DNA of 64,000 nucleotides from Lactiplantibacillus daoliensis. Its GTDB lineage: Bacteria; Bacillota; Bacilli; Lactobacillales; Lactobacillaceae. Position 1 is the first letter of the stretch. The number at the start of each line of letters is the position of its first letter. This document shows, piece after piece, positions 33,900 to 44,416 of the stretch. The stretch is taken from assembly GCF_005405005.1 (NCBI RefSeq), contig NZ_BJDH01000005.1:124001-188000 (forward strand), written 5' to 3'. Below the pieces are notes generated by a model. The model had not been told where the DNA came from and made no database searches. It saw only the letters and a list, made by a program, of their open reading frames with translations. The position numbers and the translations under genes are program-made.

Positions 33900-33944
33900 T
33901 TTTTTAGTTAGCGCCGACAAACATGGAATTGGAGGAATGTCAAA

Positions 33945-34403
33945 ATGGCTGAAAGCAGCAACATTACGTTACAAAGTAAAGAACCCAGCTTAGGACAAAT
34001 TCAAATTGCACCAGAAGTGCTTGAGATAATCGTTGGTATCGCGGTAAGCCAGATTGATGGGGTTAACCGCATGCGTGGCTCGATTTCTTCCAGTGTAAAT
34101 GAGTTGTTCGGTCGAAAAAAGAGTCTCAGCAAAGGTGTCAAGTTAACCATCGTTGATGACCAAATCAGTGTTGATGTCTATGCCTATTTAGATTACGGTG
34201 TGTCCGTACCTAAAGTTGCCTTAGCCATTCAAGACAAAGTCAAGCAACAGATCTTGTTCATGACTGATTTGGCCTTGAGCGAAGTTAACGTGCATATTAC
34301 TGGGATCGTTACCGAAAAGACAGAAAGCGGGATTGACCCGAATAATCTCTTTGGTGATGCTGACCCGGAAACCCCAGAAAATGAAGACGGTGAAGAATCT
34401 TGA
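33945..34403 (+). CDS. yqhY: Asp23/Gls24 family protein YqhY
   Basis: 152 residues. Asp23/Gls24 (DUF322) domain over most of the length (IQIAPEVLEIIVGIAVSQID, VKLTIVDDQISVDVYAYLDY) with an acidic C-terminal tail. In Bacillus YqhY lies next to the acetyl-CoA carboxylase genes and affects lipid synthesis; here it sits between efp and nusB. Its stop overlaps the nusB start by 4 bases. A paralogue (YloU) is encoded at 59013-59375. Confidence 0.9.
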   Translation: MAESSNITLQSKEPSLGQIQIAPEVLEIIVGIAVSQIDGVNRMRGSISSSVNELFGRKKSLSKGVKLTIVDDQISVDVYAYLDYGVSVPKVALAIQDKVKQQILFMTDLALSEVNVHITGIVTEKTESGIDPNNLFGDADPETPENEDGEES

Positions 34404-34819
34404 GTTTAACGCGTCATGAAATTCGTGAAAAAGCGTTTCAAGCCTTGTTTGCCTTGAACGCGAATCCAGATGCTGATGAAAATCAGTTATACCAACAATT
34501 ACTCAATCCTGATGAAACGGCGGAATTAGAAATTCCGAGTTACCTCAGTACGTTGGTGACCGGAGTCACGGAACATCAAGCGGAATTAGACGCTAAAATT
34601 CAACCGTATCTGAGTCAAACTTGGTCATTGGATCGGTTACCTAAAACTGATTTGATTATCTTACGACTCGCATTTTATGAGTTGGACTACGTGGAAGATG
34701 TGCCCGGAAAAGTTGCTGTCAATGAAGCTATCGAATTAACGAAAGCATTCAGTGATGACCAATCACGGAAATTTGTGAGTGGCGTCTTGGGTAAAGCCGT
34801 CATGAATGATCACATCTAG
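34400..34819 (+). CDS. nusB: transcription antitermination protein NusB
   Basis: 139 residues, all-helical NusB fold (HEIREKAFQALFALNANPDA, then LPKTDLIILRLAFYELDYV and VAVNEAIELTKAFSDDQSRK). It forms the rRNA antitermination complex with S10. TTG start overlaps the yqhY stop, so translation is coupled. A terminator follows. Confidence 0.95.
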   Translation: MSLTRHEIREKAFQALFALNANPDADENQLYQQLLNPDETAELEIPSYLSTLVTGVTEHQAELDAKIQPYLSQTWSLDRLPKTDLIILRLAFYELDYVEDVPGKVAVNEAIELTKAFSDDQSRKFVSGVLGKAVMNDHI

Positions 34820-34850
34820 TCTAAAACCGAATAATAGTTTGTTCAATCTG

Positions 34851-34879
34851 AGAGCCTGGCAAATTGCCAGGCTTTTTTT
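34851..34879 (+). terminator. terminator after nusB
   Basis: AGCCTGGC-AAATT-GCCAGGCT followed by TTTTTT. Confidence 0.92.
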
Positions 34880-34962
34880 AATAACTCTTGGTTAAGCCGC
34901 TATATAATCGTAGCTGGAATATGCTAAAATAAAAAAAGACAAACCAAAGGAGCGTGGCATGT

Positions 34963-35823
34963 GTGACAACACTTATTGATGGTAAAGCCGTAGCGAAAAA
35001 AGTTAATCAAGCAACGCAAGTCGAAGTTGCTAAATTAGTTGAACGGGGTATTCAACCTGGAATTGTGGTCATTATTGTGGGGGCAGATCCAGCCAGTCAA
35101 ATCTATGTGCGTAATAAGAATCGCAAAGCTGAAAAACTAGGCATGCATTCGATTGTTCGGGAATTACCCGAGACGACGACACAGGCCGAATTACTATCAA
35201 TCATTGCTGAATATAATGTGGATCCAAGTATTCACGGAATCTTAGTGCAGTCACCATTGCCAAAACAAATTAACGAACCATTGATCACATTGGCCATTGA
35301 TCCTAGAAAAGACGTTGATGGGTTCCATCCAACGAATATTGGTAAGCTGTTGACCAATTTTCCTGGTCACTATCCGGTTGCCAATACCCCACGGGGAATT
35401 ATGACCATGTTGGCAGCCTATGATATTGACCCGGCTGGGAAGACTGCAGTCGTGATTGGCCGGAGCACCATTGTGGGTAAACCGATGGCAGCACTCTTGA
35501 CGAATGCCAATGCTACCGTCACGATTGCCCATAGTCGGACGAAGGATCTCAAAGCGGTTGCCCGCACTGCCGATATTTTAGTGGTGGCGACGGGGATTGC
35601 GCACCTGATTACTGGTGCAGATTTGAAGCCCGGTGCGACTGTGATTGATGTCGGTATGGATCGTGACGCTAATGGTAAATTAGTCGGTGACGTCGATTTC
35701 GATTCTGCTCAAGGGATTGCTGGGGCAATTACGCCGGTGCCCGGTGGTGTTGGTCCAATGACCATCGCAACTTTGATGCAAACAACGGTAGAATTAGCAA
35801 AATGGAGTGATTTAGGTGAGTGA
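34963..35823 (+). CDS. folD: methylenetetrahydrofolate dehydrogenase/cyclohydrolase
   Basis: Bifunctional enzyme of one-carbon metabolism. 286 residues. Catalytic Lys lies in the SQIYVRNKNRKAEKLG region; the signature QSPLPKQINE and cofactor loop VIGRSTIVGKPMAALL are intact, and the end has TPVPGGVGPMTIATLMQTT. GTG 34963 is chosen as AAAGGAG is 10 bases upstream; the GTG at 34954 is too close. The stop overlaps xseA by 8 bases. A TATAAT lies at 34903. Confidence 0.96.
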   Translation: MTTLIDGKAVAKKVNQATQVEVAKLVERGIQPGIVVIIVGADPASQIYVRNKNRKAEKLGMHSIVRELPETTTQAELLSIIAEYNVDPSIHGILVQSPLPKQINEPLITLAIDPRKDVDGFHPTNIGKLLTNFPGHYPVANTPRGIMTMLAAYDIDPAGKTAVVIGRSTIVGKPMAALLTNANATVTIAHSRTKDLKAVARTADILVVATGIAHLITGADLKPGATVIDVGMDRDANGKLVGDVDFDSAQGIAGAITPVPGGVGPMTIATLMQTTVELAKWSDLGE

Positions 35824-37168
35824 CAGTCAGCAGTATTTGACAGTTTCTGCACTAACGCAATACATTAAACGTAAATTTGATGTTGATCCATACTTGGGTA
35901 AGGTTTATTTGACGGGTGAAATTTCCAATTACCGTCCACGTCCACATACGCATCAATACTTTAGTTTAAAAGACGATCAGGCTAAGATTGCGGCAATTAT
36001 GTTTCGGTCGGCGTTTGAAAAGGTCAAATTTCAACCCGAAGTTGGGATGAAGGTGCTCGTGGTCGGCCGTATTGGGCTTTATGAAGCGAGTGGCAATTAC
36101 CAAATTTATATCGAACGTATGGAACCTGATGGCGTCGGGGCACTTTATCAAGCTTATGAACAACTCAAGAAGAAGTTAGCAACAGAAGGCCTCTTTAGTG
36201 CTCCCAAACAGCCATTACCGCGTTTTCCAAAACGGATTGCGGTGGTAACGAGTCAATCGGGTGCAGTGATCCGCGATATTATTACGACAGTCCGACGGCG
36301 TTACCCGATTGCGCAAATCGTGCTTTATCCAGCACAGGTTCAAGGTGATGCGGCGGCACCAGAGATTGCCCAGCAGATTGAACGCGCTAATGCAGCTGGC
36401 AACTTTGATACGTTGATTATTGGTCGTGGTGGTGGCTCGATTGAAGACTTATGGCCATTTAATGAAGAAGTTGTGGCGCGCGCGATTGCGGCGAGTCAGT
36501 TACCGGTTATTTCTTCGGTGGGTCATGAAACGGATACCACAATTGCTGATTTGGTCGCAGACGTTCGTGCTGCGACGCCAACTGCGGCCGCTGAGTTAGC
36601 AGTGCCGGTTTTTAATGATGTTTTACTGCAACTCAACCAGGATCGAACACGCGTCTTTAATGCGTTTCAAAATTTAGTTCAACGGGATCGCCAACGACTG
36701 AATAAGTTGACGACTTCCTATGTCTTCATGCAGCCCAATCGGTTGTATGAGGGCTATATTCAAAAATTAGATTTCTTAACTGAGCGTTTACAACAAGCAG
36801 GGACACAACGCTTAGCACAATCGCAGCAACAGTATCAACGCTTAGCACAACGCTTAGGGCAACAAACACCGATTCATCGTGTTCGTCAAGCTCAGACGCA
36901 GTTGACGAACTTACAACAGCGTTTACAGCGTGGTGTTCAGCTTGTCTTAACGACTAAGGAACAGCAACTCACGCGGACGATCCAATCATTGGATTTGCTG
37001 AGTCCCTTGAAGATTATGGGGCGTGGCTACGCGTTTGTGACACACGATGATCAAATCGTGCGGTCGATTAAGCAGGTTGCTCCGAAACAGACTGTTGCGG
37101 TCCATTTTGCGGATGGCGAAGCCCAAGCTCAGATTACGAAAATTGATGGAGGAAAAATGAATGGCTGA
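35816..37168 (+). CDS. xseA: exodeoxyribonuclease VII large subunit
   Basis: 450 residues. N-terminal OB-fold ([20 protein letters not shown]), catalytic core ([59 protein letters not shown]), a long coiled coil rich in Gln/Arg, and the C-terminal barrel ([14 protein letters not shown]). Degrades single-stranded DNA together with XseB. Overlaps folD at the start and xseB at the end. Confidence 0.97.
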   Translation: MSDSQQYLTVSALTQYIKRKFDVDPYLGKVYLTGEISNYRPRPHTHQYFSLKDDQAKIAAIMFRSAFEKVKFQPEVGMKVLVVGRIGLYEASGNYQIYIERMEPDGVGALYQAYEQLKKKLATEGLFSAPKQPLPRFPKRIAVVTSQSGAVIRDIITTVRRRYPIAQIVLYPAQVQGDAAAPEIAQQIERANAAGNFDTLIIGRGGGSIEDLWPFNEEVVARAIAASQLPVISSVGHETDTTIADLVADVRAATPTAAAELAVPVFNDVLLQLNQDRTRVFNAFQNLVQRDRQRLNKLTTSYVFMQPNRLYEGYIQKLDFLTERLQQAGTQRLAQSQQQYQRLAQRLGQQTPIHRVRQAQTQLTNLQQRLQRGVQLVLTTKEQQLTRTIQSLDLLSPLKIMGRGYAFVTHDDQIVRSIKQVAPKQTVAVHFADGEAQAQITKIDGGKMNG

Positions 37169-37400
37169 TCAACCAACTTTTGAAGCAAACTTAACCCAAT
37201 TAGAAACCATTGTGAACCAGTTAGAACAAGGCGACGTGCCGCTGGAACAAGCTTTGGATCAATTCCAAAAGGGCGTGACCTTAAGCAAACAATTACAAAC
37301 GACCTTGGAAGGTGCCGAGAAGACCCTAACTAAGATGATGGATGAAAATGGGGCAGAGGTCCCATTTGAACAAGCTAAAGCTCCTGATTCTAATGAATAA
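37161..37400 (+). CDS. xseB: exodeoxyribonuclease VII small subunit
   Basis: 79 residues ([20 protein letters not shown], then [20 protein letters not shown]), the full family motif. It binds the XseA coiled coil. Overlaps xseA by 8 bases and ispA by 8 bases, so all three are coupled in translation. Confidence 0.96.
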   Translation: MADQPTFEANLTQLETIVNQLEQGDVPLEQALDQFQKGVTLSKQLQTTLEGAEKTLTKMMDENGAEVPFEQAKAPDSNE

Positions 37401-38283
37401 GTCAACCCTAACTGCCTTTGAACAGCAATGGCAACCGCGAATTAACACTTATTTGGATGAAAATTTGCGTTCAGTTAGTGACCGGGAAAGCTTAACTGCG
37501 GCAATGCGTTATTCTGTACTGGCGGGTGGCAAGCGATTACGGCCGTTACTCAGTTTGGCCGTCTTAACCGCGTTTGAGCAACCGATTACAGAGATTAATC
37601 TGCGCGCAAGTGTGGCGTTGGAACTCATGCATACTTATTCGTTGATCCATGATGACTTACCAGCCATGGACAATGATGGCTTGCGGCGCGGCCAACCGAC
37701 TAGTCACGTTAAATTTGGTGAAGATATTGCCATTTTAGCGGGTGATGCACTACAGCCGTTGGCCTTTCAGTGGCTGGCCGACAGTGGATTGCCCGCCGAA
37801 CAAGTGGCCCAATTGACTTTGGGCTTGGCACAAGCTGCTGGTCCACAAGGGATGGTTGCTGGCCAAGTTGCAGATGTGCAAGGGGTTGGTCAACACTTAG
37901 CGTTACCGGCACTACAGCAATTACATCGCGAGAAAACAGGTGCGTTGATTCATTATGCAGTGTTATCCGGTGCCATTCAGGCCGAACTGCCAACTGACGT
38001 TCGAACGGCTTTATTAGCTTTTGGCGATGCCTTTGGACTCGCTTTCCAGATCTATGACGATATTCTGGATGTGACTAGTACGCCGGCGCAACTCGGTAAA
38101 GAGACTCATAAAGATGCGGGTGAGCACAAGAATACTTATCCGGGTCTATTGGGGTTAGCCGGCGCGGAAGATGCTTTGAAACAAGCAATCACCACTGCGC
38201 AAACCGCTCTTGATCGCGCCGAGCGTCTCAGTCAGCGCGACTTAGATTTATTGGCATCGTTTTTAACGTATTTTACGAATTAG
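37393..38283 (+). CDS. ispA: farnesyl diphosphate synthase (short-chain polyprenyl synthase)
   Basis: Makes C15 prenyl diphosphate for undecaprenyl and quinone precursors. 296 residues. First Asp-rich motif in [20 protein letters not shown], second in [26 protein letters not shown] at the N-terminus. The ATG at 37393 overlaps the end of xseB and gives the usual N-terminus; the frame to 37342 would run deep into xseB. Chain length is inferred from the family, not proven. Confidence 0.93.
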   Translation: MNKSTLTAFEQQWQPRINTYLDENLRSVSDRESLTAAMRYSVLAGGKRLRPLLSLAVLTAFEQPITEINLRASVALELMHTYSLIHDDLPAMDNDGLRRGQPTSHVKFGEDIAILAGDALQPLAFQWLADSGLPAEQVAQLTLGLAQAAGPQGMVAGQVADVQGVGQHLALPALQQLHREKTGALIHYAVLSGAIQAELPTDVRTALLAFGDAFGLAFQIYDDILDVTSTPAQLGKETHKDAGEHKNTYPGLLGLAGAEDALKQAITTAQTALDRAERLSQRDLDLLASFLTYFTN

Positions 38284-38296
38284 AGGACTTAATTAG

Positions 38297-39112
38297 ATGG
38301 AAAAAGAACGGATTGACGTGTTATTAGTACAACAAGGCCTATTTGATACCCGAGAAAAAGCGAAACGGGCGGTCATGGCCGGTGAAATCTTAGGGGTCAA
38401 CGAAGAGCGGTTAGATAAACCTGGTGTGAAAATTCCGGTGACCACTGAGTTGCATTTGAAAGGCAAACCAATGCCCTACGTTTCACGTGGGGGCTTGAAG
38501 CTCGAAAAGGCACTCAAAAGTTTTAACATTGATGTGACCGACCGGATTGTGCTAGATATTGGTTCTTCAACTGGCGGTTTTACAGATGTGATGTTACAAA
38601 ATGGTGCCCAGATGAGCTATGCCCTGGATGTCGGCAGCAATCAGCTGGTCTGGAAGTTACGGCAAGATCCGCGTGTTGAAGTCATGGAACACACTAACTT
38701 CCGTTACAGTAAGTTGGCAGATTTCAAACGCGGCCAACCCAGCTTCGCGTCCATCGATGTGTCCTTTATTTCCTTACACTTAATTTTGCCACCATTACAT
38801 GCCATTATTGAAAACGGCGGTGAAGTGGTCGCACTGATCAAGCCACAATTTGAAGCTGGTCGGGAAAACGTCGGGAAACATGGAATTGTCCGTGATCATG
38901 CGGTGCACACGTCGGTTTTAACGGATATTGTTAATTTTGCTCAGTCGGCGGGGTACAATGTGCTTGGCCTCGATTATTCACCAATTAAAGGCGGCGAAGG
39001 CAATATTGAATTTTTAGTTCATTTACAAGCAACCGACGGCAGTGCTGAAGTGAAACCTACCGTATCCATTGAAAAGACGCAACAAGCAGCTTACGACCAA
39101 TTGAATAAGTAA
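38297..39112 (+). CDS. tlyA: TlyA-family rRNA methyltransferase
   Basis: 271 residues: S4 RNA-binding domain (about 1-62; RIDVLLVQQGLFDTREKAKR) and FtsJ-like SAM-dependent methyltransferase (VLDIGSSTGGFTDVMLQNGA). TlyA methylates 16S and/or 23S rRNA 2'-hydroxyls; older labels call it hemolysin. ATG 38297 with GAGGAC upstream. Position between ispA and argR matches Bacillus yqxC. Confidence 0.93.
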   Translation: MEKERIDVLLVQQGLFDTREKAKRAVMAGEILGVNEERLDKPGVKIPVTTELHLKGKPMPYVSRGGLKLEKALKSFNIDVTDRIVLDIGSSTGGFTDVMLQNGAQMSYALDVGSNQLVWKLRQDPRVEVMEHTNFRYSKLADFKRGQPSFASIDVSFISLHLILPPLHAIIENGGEVVALIKPQFEAGRENVGKHGIVRDHAVHTSVLTDIVNFAQSAGYNVLGLDYSPIKGGEGNIEFLVHLQATDGSAEVKPTVSIEKTQQAAYDQLNK

Positions 39113-39197
39113 TTATTTTGTCGTGAAGTCTTTCATATTTATGCAAAATAGCTTATTATGTGGGTAGTGAACTGACTAATACGCCGGGGGTGATCGG

Positions 39198-39656
39198 TTG
39201 AAAAAGCAAGAGCGCCAACGCTACATTAAACGATTATTAAGTTCAAAAGAGATTGAACGACAAGAAGACTTTGTCAGCTTATTACGTGCCGAAAATATTG
39301 ACGTGACGCAAGCCACGATTTCTAGAGATATCAAGGACATGCAACTGGTTAAAGTTCCCTCGGCCACGGGTGGGTATCATTACAGTATGCCAGTCCAAAA
39401 AAAGATGGACACGGAAAAGAAGCTCAAGCGAACTTTGAAAGACGCGTATGTTTCGTATGCGACACAGGATAAATTTGTGCTGATCAAGGTGTTGCCCGGT
39501 AACGGTCCAGCACTGGCTTCACTAGTAGAAGCTATGCATTATGAGCACGTTTTTGGAACTTTGGGTGACGATTCAACTGTTTTGATTATCTGCAAGTCAC
39601 TGGATGCAACCTTAGAATTACAACAAACACTTCAACGACTATTAAGCGATAACTAA
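39198..39656 (+). CDS. argR: arginine repressor (ArgR/AhrC)
   Basis: 152 residues. Winged-helix N-terminus (KKQERQRYIKRLLSSKEIER; VTQATISRDIKDMQLVKVP) and C-terminal hexamerisation/arginine domain (VLPGNGPALASLVEAM, GTLGDDSTVLIIC). Arginine-dependent regulator of arginine metabolism. TTG start with GGGGGTGA upstream. Located between tlyA and recN as in Bacilli. Lactobacilli often have a second argR elsewhere. Confidence 0.94.
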   Translation: MKKQERQRYIKRLLSSKEIERQEDFVSLLRAENIDVTQATISRDIKDMQLVKVPSATGGYHYSMPVQKKMDTEKKLKRTLKDAYVSYATQDKFVLIKVLPGNGPALASLVEAMHYEHVFGTLGDDSTVLIICKSLDATLELQQTLQRLLSDN

Positions 39657-39664
39657 GGGTTATC

Positions 39665-39704
39665 ATGGGCCTGTTCACGATGAGTGAGACAGGCCATTTT
39701 TTTA
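39665..39704 (+). terminator. terminator between argR and recN
   Basis: ATGGGCCTGT / ACAGGCCAT followed by TTTTTTT, just before the recN ribosome site; read-through into recN is possible. Confidence 0.75.
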
Positions 39705-39717
39705 GGAGGGATTCGCG

Positions 39718-41409
39718 GTGTTACAAGAATTATCCATTACGAATTTTGCGATTATTGAACAACTAGACATCGCCTTTGAAAATGGGATGACGGTCTTAAC
39801 AGGGGAAACCGGGGCCGGTAAATCAATTATTATTGATGCGGTTGGCTTACTTGCAGGTGGCCGTGGCTCACAGGAGTTTATTCGAACTGGTGCGGACAAA
39901 GCGGTTTTGCAAGGCATGTTCATTTTACCAGCCGATGGTGTGACCGCGCATATGCTTGACGATGCGGGGATTGATCATGCGGACAACACGGTGATTTTAC
40001 AACGTGAGATTGCGAAGAGCGGCCGGAATACTTGTCGAATCAATGGGATGTTGGTCAATACGACGACGCTGAAACGGATTGGCGAAACGATCGTCGATAT
40101 TCACGGTCAAAATGAACATCAAGAGTTAATGCAACCTGAAAAACATTTAGGGTTATTGGACGAATTTGCTGCTCACAAGATTCAAAAATTAAAAGCAACT
40201 TACACGCAACAATATGAAGAATATCAACAGTTAAATCAAGAATTACGCCAGAAAAATGCGAACGAAAAAGAATGGGCCCAACGCTTGGATATGTTGAATT
40301 TTCAAGTTGAGGAAATTAGTGGCGCTCAAGTTAAGGTTGGCGAAGAGGCGGAATTGACGGCCGAACGGGATCGGTTAGATAACTATCAGACCATTAACCA
40401 AGCCTTGCAACAAAGCTACAATTTGTTGACCGCCGAAGAAGAAACTCCGGGTGCGGTTGATGTGGTTGGCGAAGTAATGAATGCCTTAGAACCGATTGCC
40501 AATTTAGATTCTGCATTTAATGACATTACGGTCAACGTCAAAAATGCCTTTTATGCGTTACAAGATGCTGCCGGTCAAATTTCGAATCAGTTGGATTTAC
40601 AAGAGTTTGACGAGGGTCGGCTGGATGAAATTGAACAACGGCTTGATGTCTTGGCGCAGTTAAAACGTAAATATGGCGATTCTGAGCAACAGATTTTGGA
40701 TTATTATCAAAAGATTGTTGCCGAACTCGCCAAAATGACGGACTCTGAAGAAAATAGTGAAGGCTTATCACAACGTGTTGCCGAACAAAAAGCAGCGCTG
40801 CTGAAGACCGGACAGGCGCTCTCAGATAAGCGGCGGTCTTGCGCGAAAAGTTTACAACGCCAAATTCATCAAGAACTCAAAGATCTCTATATGGATAAAG
40901 CTATTTTTGAAGTACGGTTCAAGCCAACTAAGGGACAAATCTATCGTAGTGGTTTAGACAGTGTAGAATTTTATATCCAGACAAATCCTGGCGAACGGAT
41001 GCGACCATTGGCAAAGATTGCGTCCGGTGGGGAACTTTCACGGATGATGTTGGCCTTGAAAACCATTTTTTCAGAGTCACAGGGAATCACGAGTATTATC
41101 TTTGATGAAGTGGATACCGGGGTCAGTGGTCGAGTGGCACAAGCAATTGCAGAAAAAATCAGTGGTATTGCAACCTTTTCACAAGTCCTTTGTATCACTC
41201 ATTTACCACAAGTTGCGGCTATGGCGGATCATCATTACTTTATTGCTAAGAAAATCACTGGTAAACGAACCAAGACGAGTGTTGCTAAGCTCGCACAACC
41301 GGATCGGGTGCAAGAATTGGCACGGATGCTTGCCGGAACAAAGGTGACACAATTGTCATTGGAGCATGCTGAAGAGCTATTACGTTTAGCCGGAGAAGAG
41401 AAAAAATAA
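39718..41409 (+). CDS. recN: DNA repair protein RecN
   Basis: SMC-like ATPase for double-strand-break repair. 563 residues. N-terminal Walker A (GMTVLTGETGAGKSIIIDA), long central coiled coil (about 155-400), C-terminal ABC signature (KIASGGELSRMMLALK) and Walker B (SIIFDEVDTGVSGRVAQAIA). GTG start with AGGAGGG upstream. I see no clear LexA box in the bases before it. Terminator follows. Confidence 0.97.
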   Translation: MLQELSITNFAIIEQLDIAFENGMTVLTGETGAGKSIIIDAVGLLAGGRGSQEFIRTGADKAVLQGMFILPADGVTAHMLDDAGIDHADNTVILQREIAKSGRNTCRINGMLVNTTTLKRIGETIVDIHGQNEHQELMQPEKHLGLLDEFAAHKIQKLKATYTQQYEEYQQLNQELRQKNANEKEWAQRLDMLNFQVEEISGAQVKVGEEAELTAERDRLDNYQTINQALQQSYNLLTAEEETPGAVDVVGEVMNALEPIANLDSAFNDITVNVKNAFYALQDAAGQISNQLDLQEFDEGRLDEIEQRLDVLAQLKRKYGDSEQQILDYYQKIVAELAKMTDSEENSEGLSQRVAEQKAALLKTGQALSDKRRSCAKSLQRQIHQELKDLYMDKAIFEVRFKPTKGQIYRSGLDSVEFYIQTNPGERMRPLAKIASGGELSRMMLALKTIFSESQGITSIIFDEVDTGVSGRVAQAIAEKISGIATFSQVLCITHLPQVAAMADHHYFIAKKITGKRTKTSVAKLAQPDRVQELARMLAGTKVTQLSLEHAEELLRLAGEEKK

Positions 41410-41426
41410 GCCCATCAGTGGCCCAG

Positions 41427-41459
41427 GAAGGTTTGACGATTTATGTCAAACCTTTTTTG
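41427..41459 (+). terminator. terminator after recN
   Basis: AAGGTTTGAC / GTCAAACCTT followed by TTTT. Confidence 0.92.
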
Positions 41460-41620
41460 TGCAATCGGTGCGCTCAAGGGGATTGTGGAGAGTTATCCAA
41501 GCAGATGCTCGATAGGGAGACTTCGACTTGTTTGCAATTGGGGGCTTGGGTAAGTTATGATTTATCGTGTACTGCTTTAGAAAATTAATTATGAAAAATA
41601 AAAAGATAGGAGTGATAAGA

Positions 41621-42841
41621 TTGTTTCTGACAATGGAACATTTGAACAAAACTTATCCCGGTGGCAAAGTCGCGGTCGAAGATTTTAACCTAGAAATTGA
41701 AAAAGGTGAATTTATCTGTTTTATCGGGACGTCTGGTTCCGGGAAAACGACTACGATGCGGATGATTAATCGGATGTTGAGTCAGACCTCCGGCACAATT
41801 AAATTGAACGGGGAAGATATTGGCAAGATGGATCCCGTCAAGTTGCGGCGTAAAATCGGCTACGTCATTCAAAATATCGGCTTAATGCCGCATATGACAA
41901 TCCGTGACAACATTACGTTAGTGCCCAAATTGTTGAAATGGCCACAAGAAAAAATGAACCAACGGGCTAAAGAAATGATCAAATTGGTTGAATTGCCTGA
42001 AGATTATTTAGATCGTTATCCTTCCGAACTTTCTGGTGGGCAACAACAACGGATTGGGGTTGTGCGGGCTTTGGCCGCCAATCAAGATTTAGTTTTGATG
42101 GACGAACCATTTGGAGCCTTGGATCCAATCACGCGGGAAGCTTTGCAAGACTTGGTCAAAGATTTGCAGGAACGTTTGGGTAAGACCTTCGTCTTTGTGA
42201 CCCATGATATGGATGAAGCTTTGAAGCTATCAACTCGGATCGTCGTCATGGATGGCGGTAAGATTATGCAAGTTGACACGCCCGATGGTATTTTACGGCA
42301 TCCCGCCAATGAATTTGTTGAGAATTTGATTGGGAAGGATCGCTTGATTCAGGCCCGGCCAAGTATTACGACTGTTGGGCAAGTGATGTTGAAGAACCCA
42401 ATTTCAACGACGCCTGGCAAATCATTGACTGATGCCTTACGTTTGATGCATGAAAAACGGGTCGATTCACTCTTAGTGACTGATGAAGCCAATATCCTTA
42501 AAGGGATGATTGGTATTGAAGATGTGGATTATAACTTTAATTCGGCCACGAGTGTCGATGACATAATGAACCGCGATATTTTCTATGTTCAATCTAACTC
42601 ATTAATTCGTGATACAGTTGAACGCATCTTGAAGCGTGGCTTTAAGAATATTCCGGTTGTCGATGACGAGCATCGGTTGGTCGGGATTGTGACTCGGGCA
42701 ACCTTGGTCGACATCGTCTACGATGCGCTCTGGGGTGATGAAGAAGAAGATGAAGAGTCTGATAACATTCATCATGGCACCGACAAAACACCAGTAAGTG
42801 GGGCTTCGCAAACTGACGCTAAGGGCGGTGATCAGGGATGA
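41621..42841 (+). CDS. opuCA: glycine betaine/carnitine/choline ABC transporter, ATP-binding subunit with CBS pair
   Basis: 406 residues. ABC ATPase: Walker [15 protein letters not shown], signature [16 protein letters not shown], Walker [13 protein letters not shown]. Two CBS domains follow (about 255-375), ending in an acidic tail. In related OpuC systems the CBS pair binds c-di-AMP and shuts uptake; the same control is likely here. TTG 41621 has ATAGGAG 8 bases upstream; the longer frame has none. First of four overlapping genes. Confidence 0.93.
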   Translation: MFLTMEHLNKTYPGGKVAVEDFNLEIEKGEFICFIGTSGSGKTTTMRMINRMLSQTSGTIKLNGEDIGKMDPVKLRRKIGYVIQNIGLMPHMTIRDNITLVPKLLKWPQEKMNQRAKEMIKLVELPEDYLDRYPSELSGGQQQRIGVVRALAANQDLVLMDEPFGALDPITREALQDLVKDLQERLGKTFVFVTHDMDEALKLSTRIVVMDGGKIMQVDTPDGILRHPANEFVENLIGKDRLIQARPSITTVGQVMLKNPISTTPGKSLTDALRLMHEKRVDSLLVTDEANILKGMIGIEDVDYNFNSATSVDDIMNRDIFYVQSNSLIRDTVERILKRGFKNIPVVDDEHRLVGIVTRATLVDIVYDALWGDEEEDEESDNIHHGTDKTPVSGASQTDAKGGDQG

Positions 42842-43467
42842 TCACGTTCTTGCAAACTTATGGCACGCAATTATTACTGAAAACTTGGCAACACTTATAC
42901 ATTTCGGCAATTGCGCTTGCACTAGGGATTATTGTCGCGGTGCCACTTGGCATTTTATTGACACGGACCAAGAAAATTTCTGGCTTTGTCATGGCGATTG
43001 CTAGTATGTTACAAACGATTCCGGCGATGGCTTTGTTGGCCTTAATGATTCCGTTCTTCGGGATTGGGGCAATTCCAGCCATCATCGCGTTATTCATCTA
43101 TTCGCTGTTGCCAATTTTGCGGAATACCTATTTGGGGATGGAAGATGTGAATCCAGCTTTGATTGATGCCGCTAAAGGGATGGGCCTCACTGGTTGGCAA
43201 TCAATCGTTAAAGTTGAGTTACCAATGGCGGCGCCAGTCATTATGGCGGGAATTCGTTTGTCGGCAACCTATGTCATCGCATGGGCCGCCTTAGCCTCTT
43301 ATATTGGTGCCGGTGGTCTTGGGGATTTCATCTTCAATGGGTTGAATTTGTATCGGACTGATTTAATTTTAGGTGGGTCGATTCCAGTGATTATCCTGGC
43401 GTTGATTGTCGATTGGTTACTCGGGAAACTGGAAGCTGCAGTGACCCCACGAACGACTCAAGCGTAA
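42838..43467 (+). CDS. opuCB: compatible-solute ABC transporter permease
   Basis: 209 residues with about five membrane helices ([20 protein letters not shown]) and the BPD permease loop EAA-like motif near [20 protein letters not shown]. It forms half of the membrane channel for osmoprotectant uptake. Starts 4 bases inside the end of opuCA (ATGA), so coupled. Pairs with the second permease at 44416. Confidence 0.93.
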   Translation: MITFLQTYGTQLLLKTWQHLYISAIALALGIIVAVPLGILLTRTKKISGFVMAIASMLQTIPAMALLALMIPFFGIGAIPAIIALFIYSLLPILRNTYLGMEDVNPALIDAAKGMGLTGWQSIVKVELPMAAPVIMAGIRLSATYVIAWAALASYIGAGGLGDFIFNGLNLYRTDLILGGSIPVIILALIVDWLLGKLEAAVTPRTTQA

Positions 43468-43480
43468 GGAGGGAAACGAC

Positions 43481-44416
43481 ATGCGAAAATTTAAGAAATG
43501 GTTACTCAGTTTAATCGCCGCCGCTGCCAGTGCCTTGCTCTTGGCAGGTTGTGGGTTTCCCGGCCTATCTGGGACTTCGAGTGATACCGTTCGGATTGCA
43601 TCCCAAAATACGACCGAACAACAAATCATGGCTTATATGATTCAAGACATGATTCAGCATTATTCGAATTTAAATACGACGATTATTAATAATTTGGGCT
43701 CTGGGACAGTAAGCTTCAATGCTTTGAAGAACGACCAGGCTGATATTTCCTCGATTCGCTTTACTGGGACTGATTTAACGACCATCCTGGGTGAAAAAGT
43801 TCAACGTGGTCAAACCAAAAAGACGGATGCTTTGGTTAAGCGGCAATTCGACTCGAAATATGGGATGCATTATTTCCCAAGTTATGGCTTTGCGGATACG
43901 TATGCCTTTATGGTCACAAAACAAACGGCCAAAAAGTATAATTTAAAGACGGTTAGTGACATGCAGAAAGTCTCTTCAAAGTTGACAGTTGGTTTGGATC
44001 AAACTTGGCTGGAGCGTAAGGGTGACGGCTACGATGCCTTTCAAAAACTCTATGGCTATTCCTTCGGCAAGACTTATCCAATGCAAATTGGGTTAGTTTA
44101 TGACGCGTTGGAATCTGGTAAGATGGATGCAATTCTCGGTTATTCCACCGATGGTCGGATTAAGAGCTACGATTTGACGATTTTGAAGGATGATCGCCAC
44201 TTCTTCCCACCATACAATGCCAGTGCTGTTGCGACAAACAAAATCCTGGCCGCACATCCTAAACTCAAACCGATTCTGTCGCGTTTGAATGGTAAGATTG
44301 ATTTGAAGACGATGCAGAGCTTGAATTATCAGGTGGATAACAACTTAGTTGAACCAGAAGTGGTTGCTAAACAATTCCTCGAAAAAAATAATTACTTTGA
44401 AGGGAGTGGCAAATAA
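43481..44416 (+). CDS. opuCC: compatible-solute-binding lipoprotein
   Basis: 311 residues. Lipoprotein signal peptide (WLLSLIAAAASALLLAG) with lipobox LAGC, then a periplasmic-binding-type domain of the OpuAC family (VRIASQNTTEQQIMAYMIQD at the start). Anchored outside the membrane, it captures betaine-type solutes for the permease. GGAGGG precedes the ATG; 13 bases after opuCB. Confidence 0.93.
   Translation: MRKFKKWLLSLIAAAASALLLAGCGFPGLSGTSSDTVRIASQNTTEQQIMAYMIQDMIQHYSNLNTTIINNLGSGTVSFNALKNDQADISSIRFTGTDLTTILGEKVQRGQTKKTDALVKRQFDSKYGMHYFPSYGFADTYAFMVTKQTAKKYNLKTVSDMQKVSSKLTVGLDQTWLERKGDGYDAFQKLYGYSFGKTYPMQIGLVYDALESGKMDAILGYSTDGRIKSYDLTILKDDRHFFPPYNASAVATNKILAAHPKLKPILSRLNGKIDLKTMQSLNYQVDNNLVEPEVVAKQFLEKNNYFEGSGK

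Noticed and set aside
41460-41620. Possible riboswitch (for example c-di-AMP type) before opuCA
   Set aside because: The known conserved core motifs are not visible; only about 160 bases with no strong fold.
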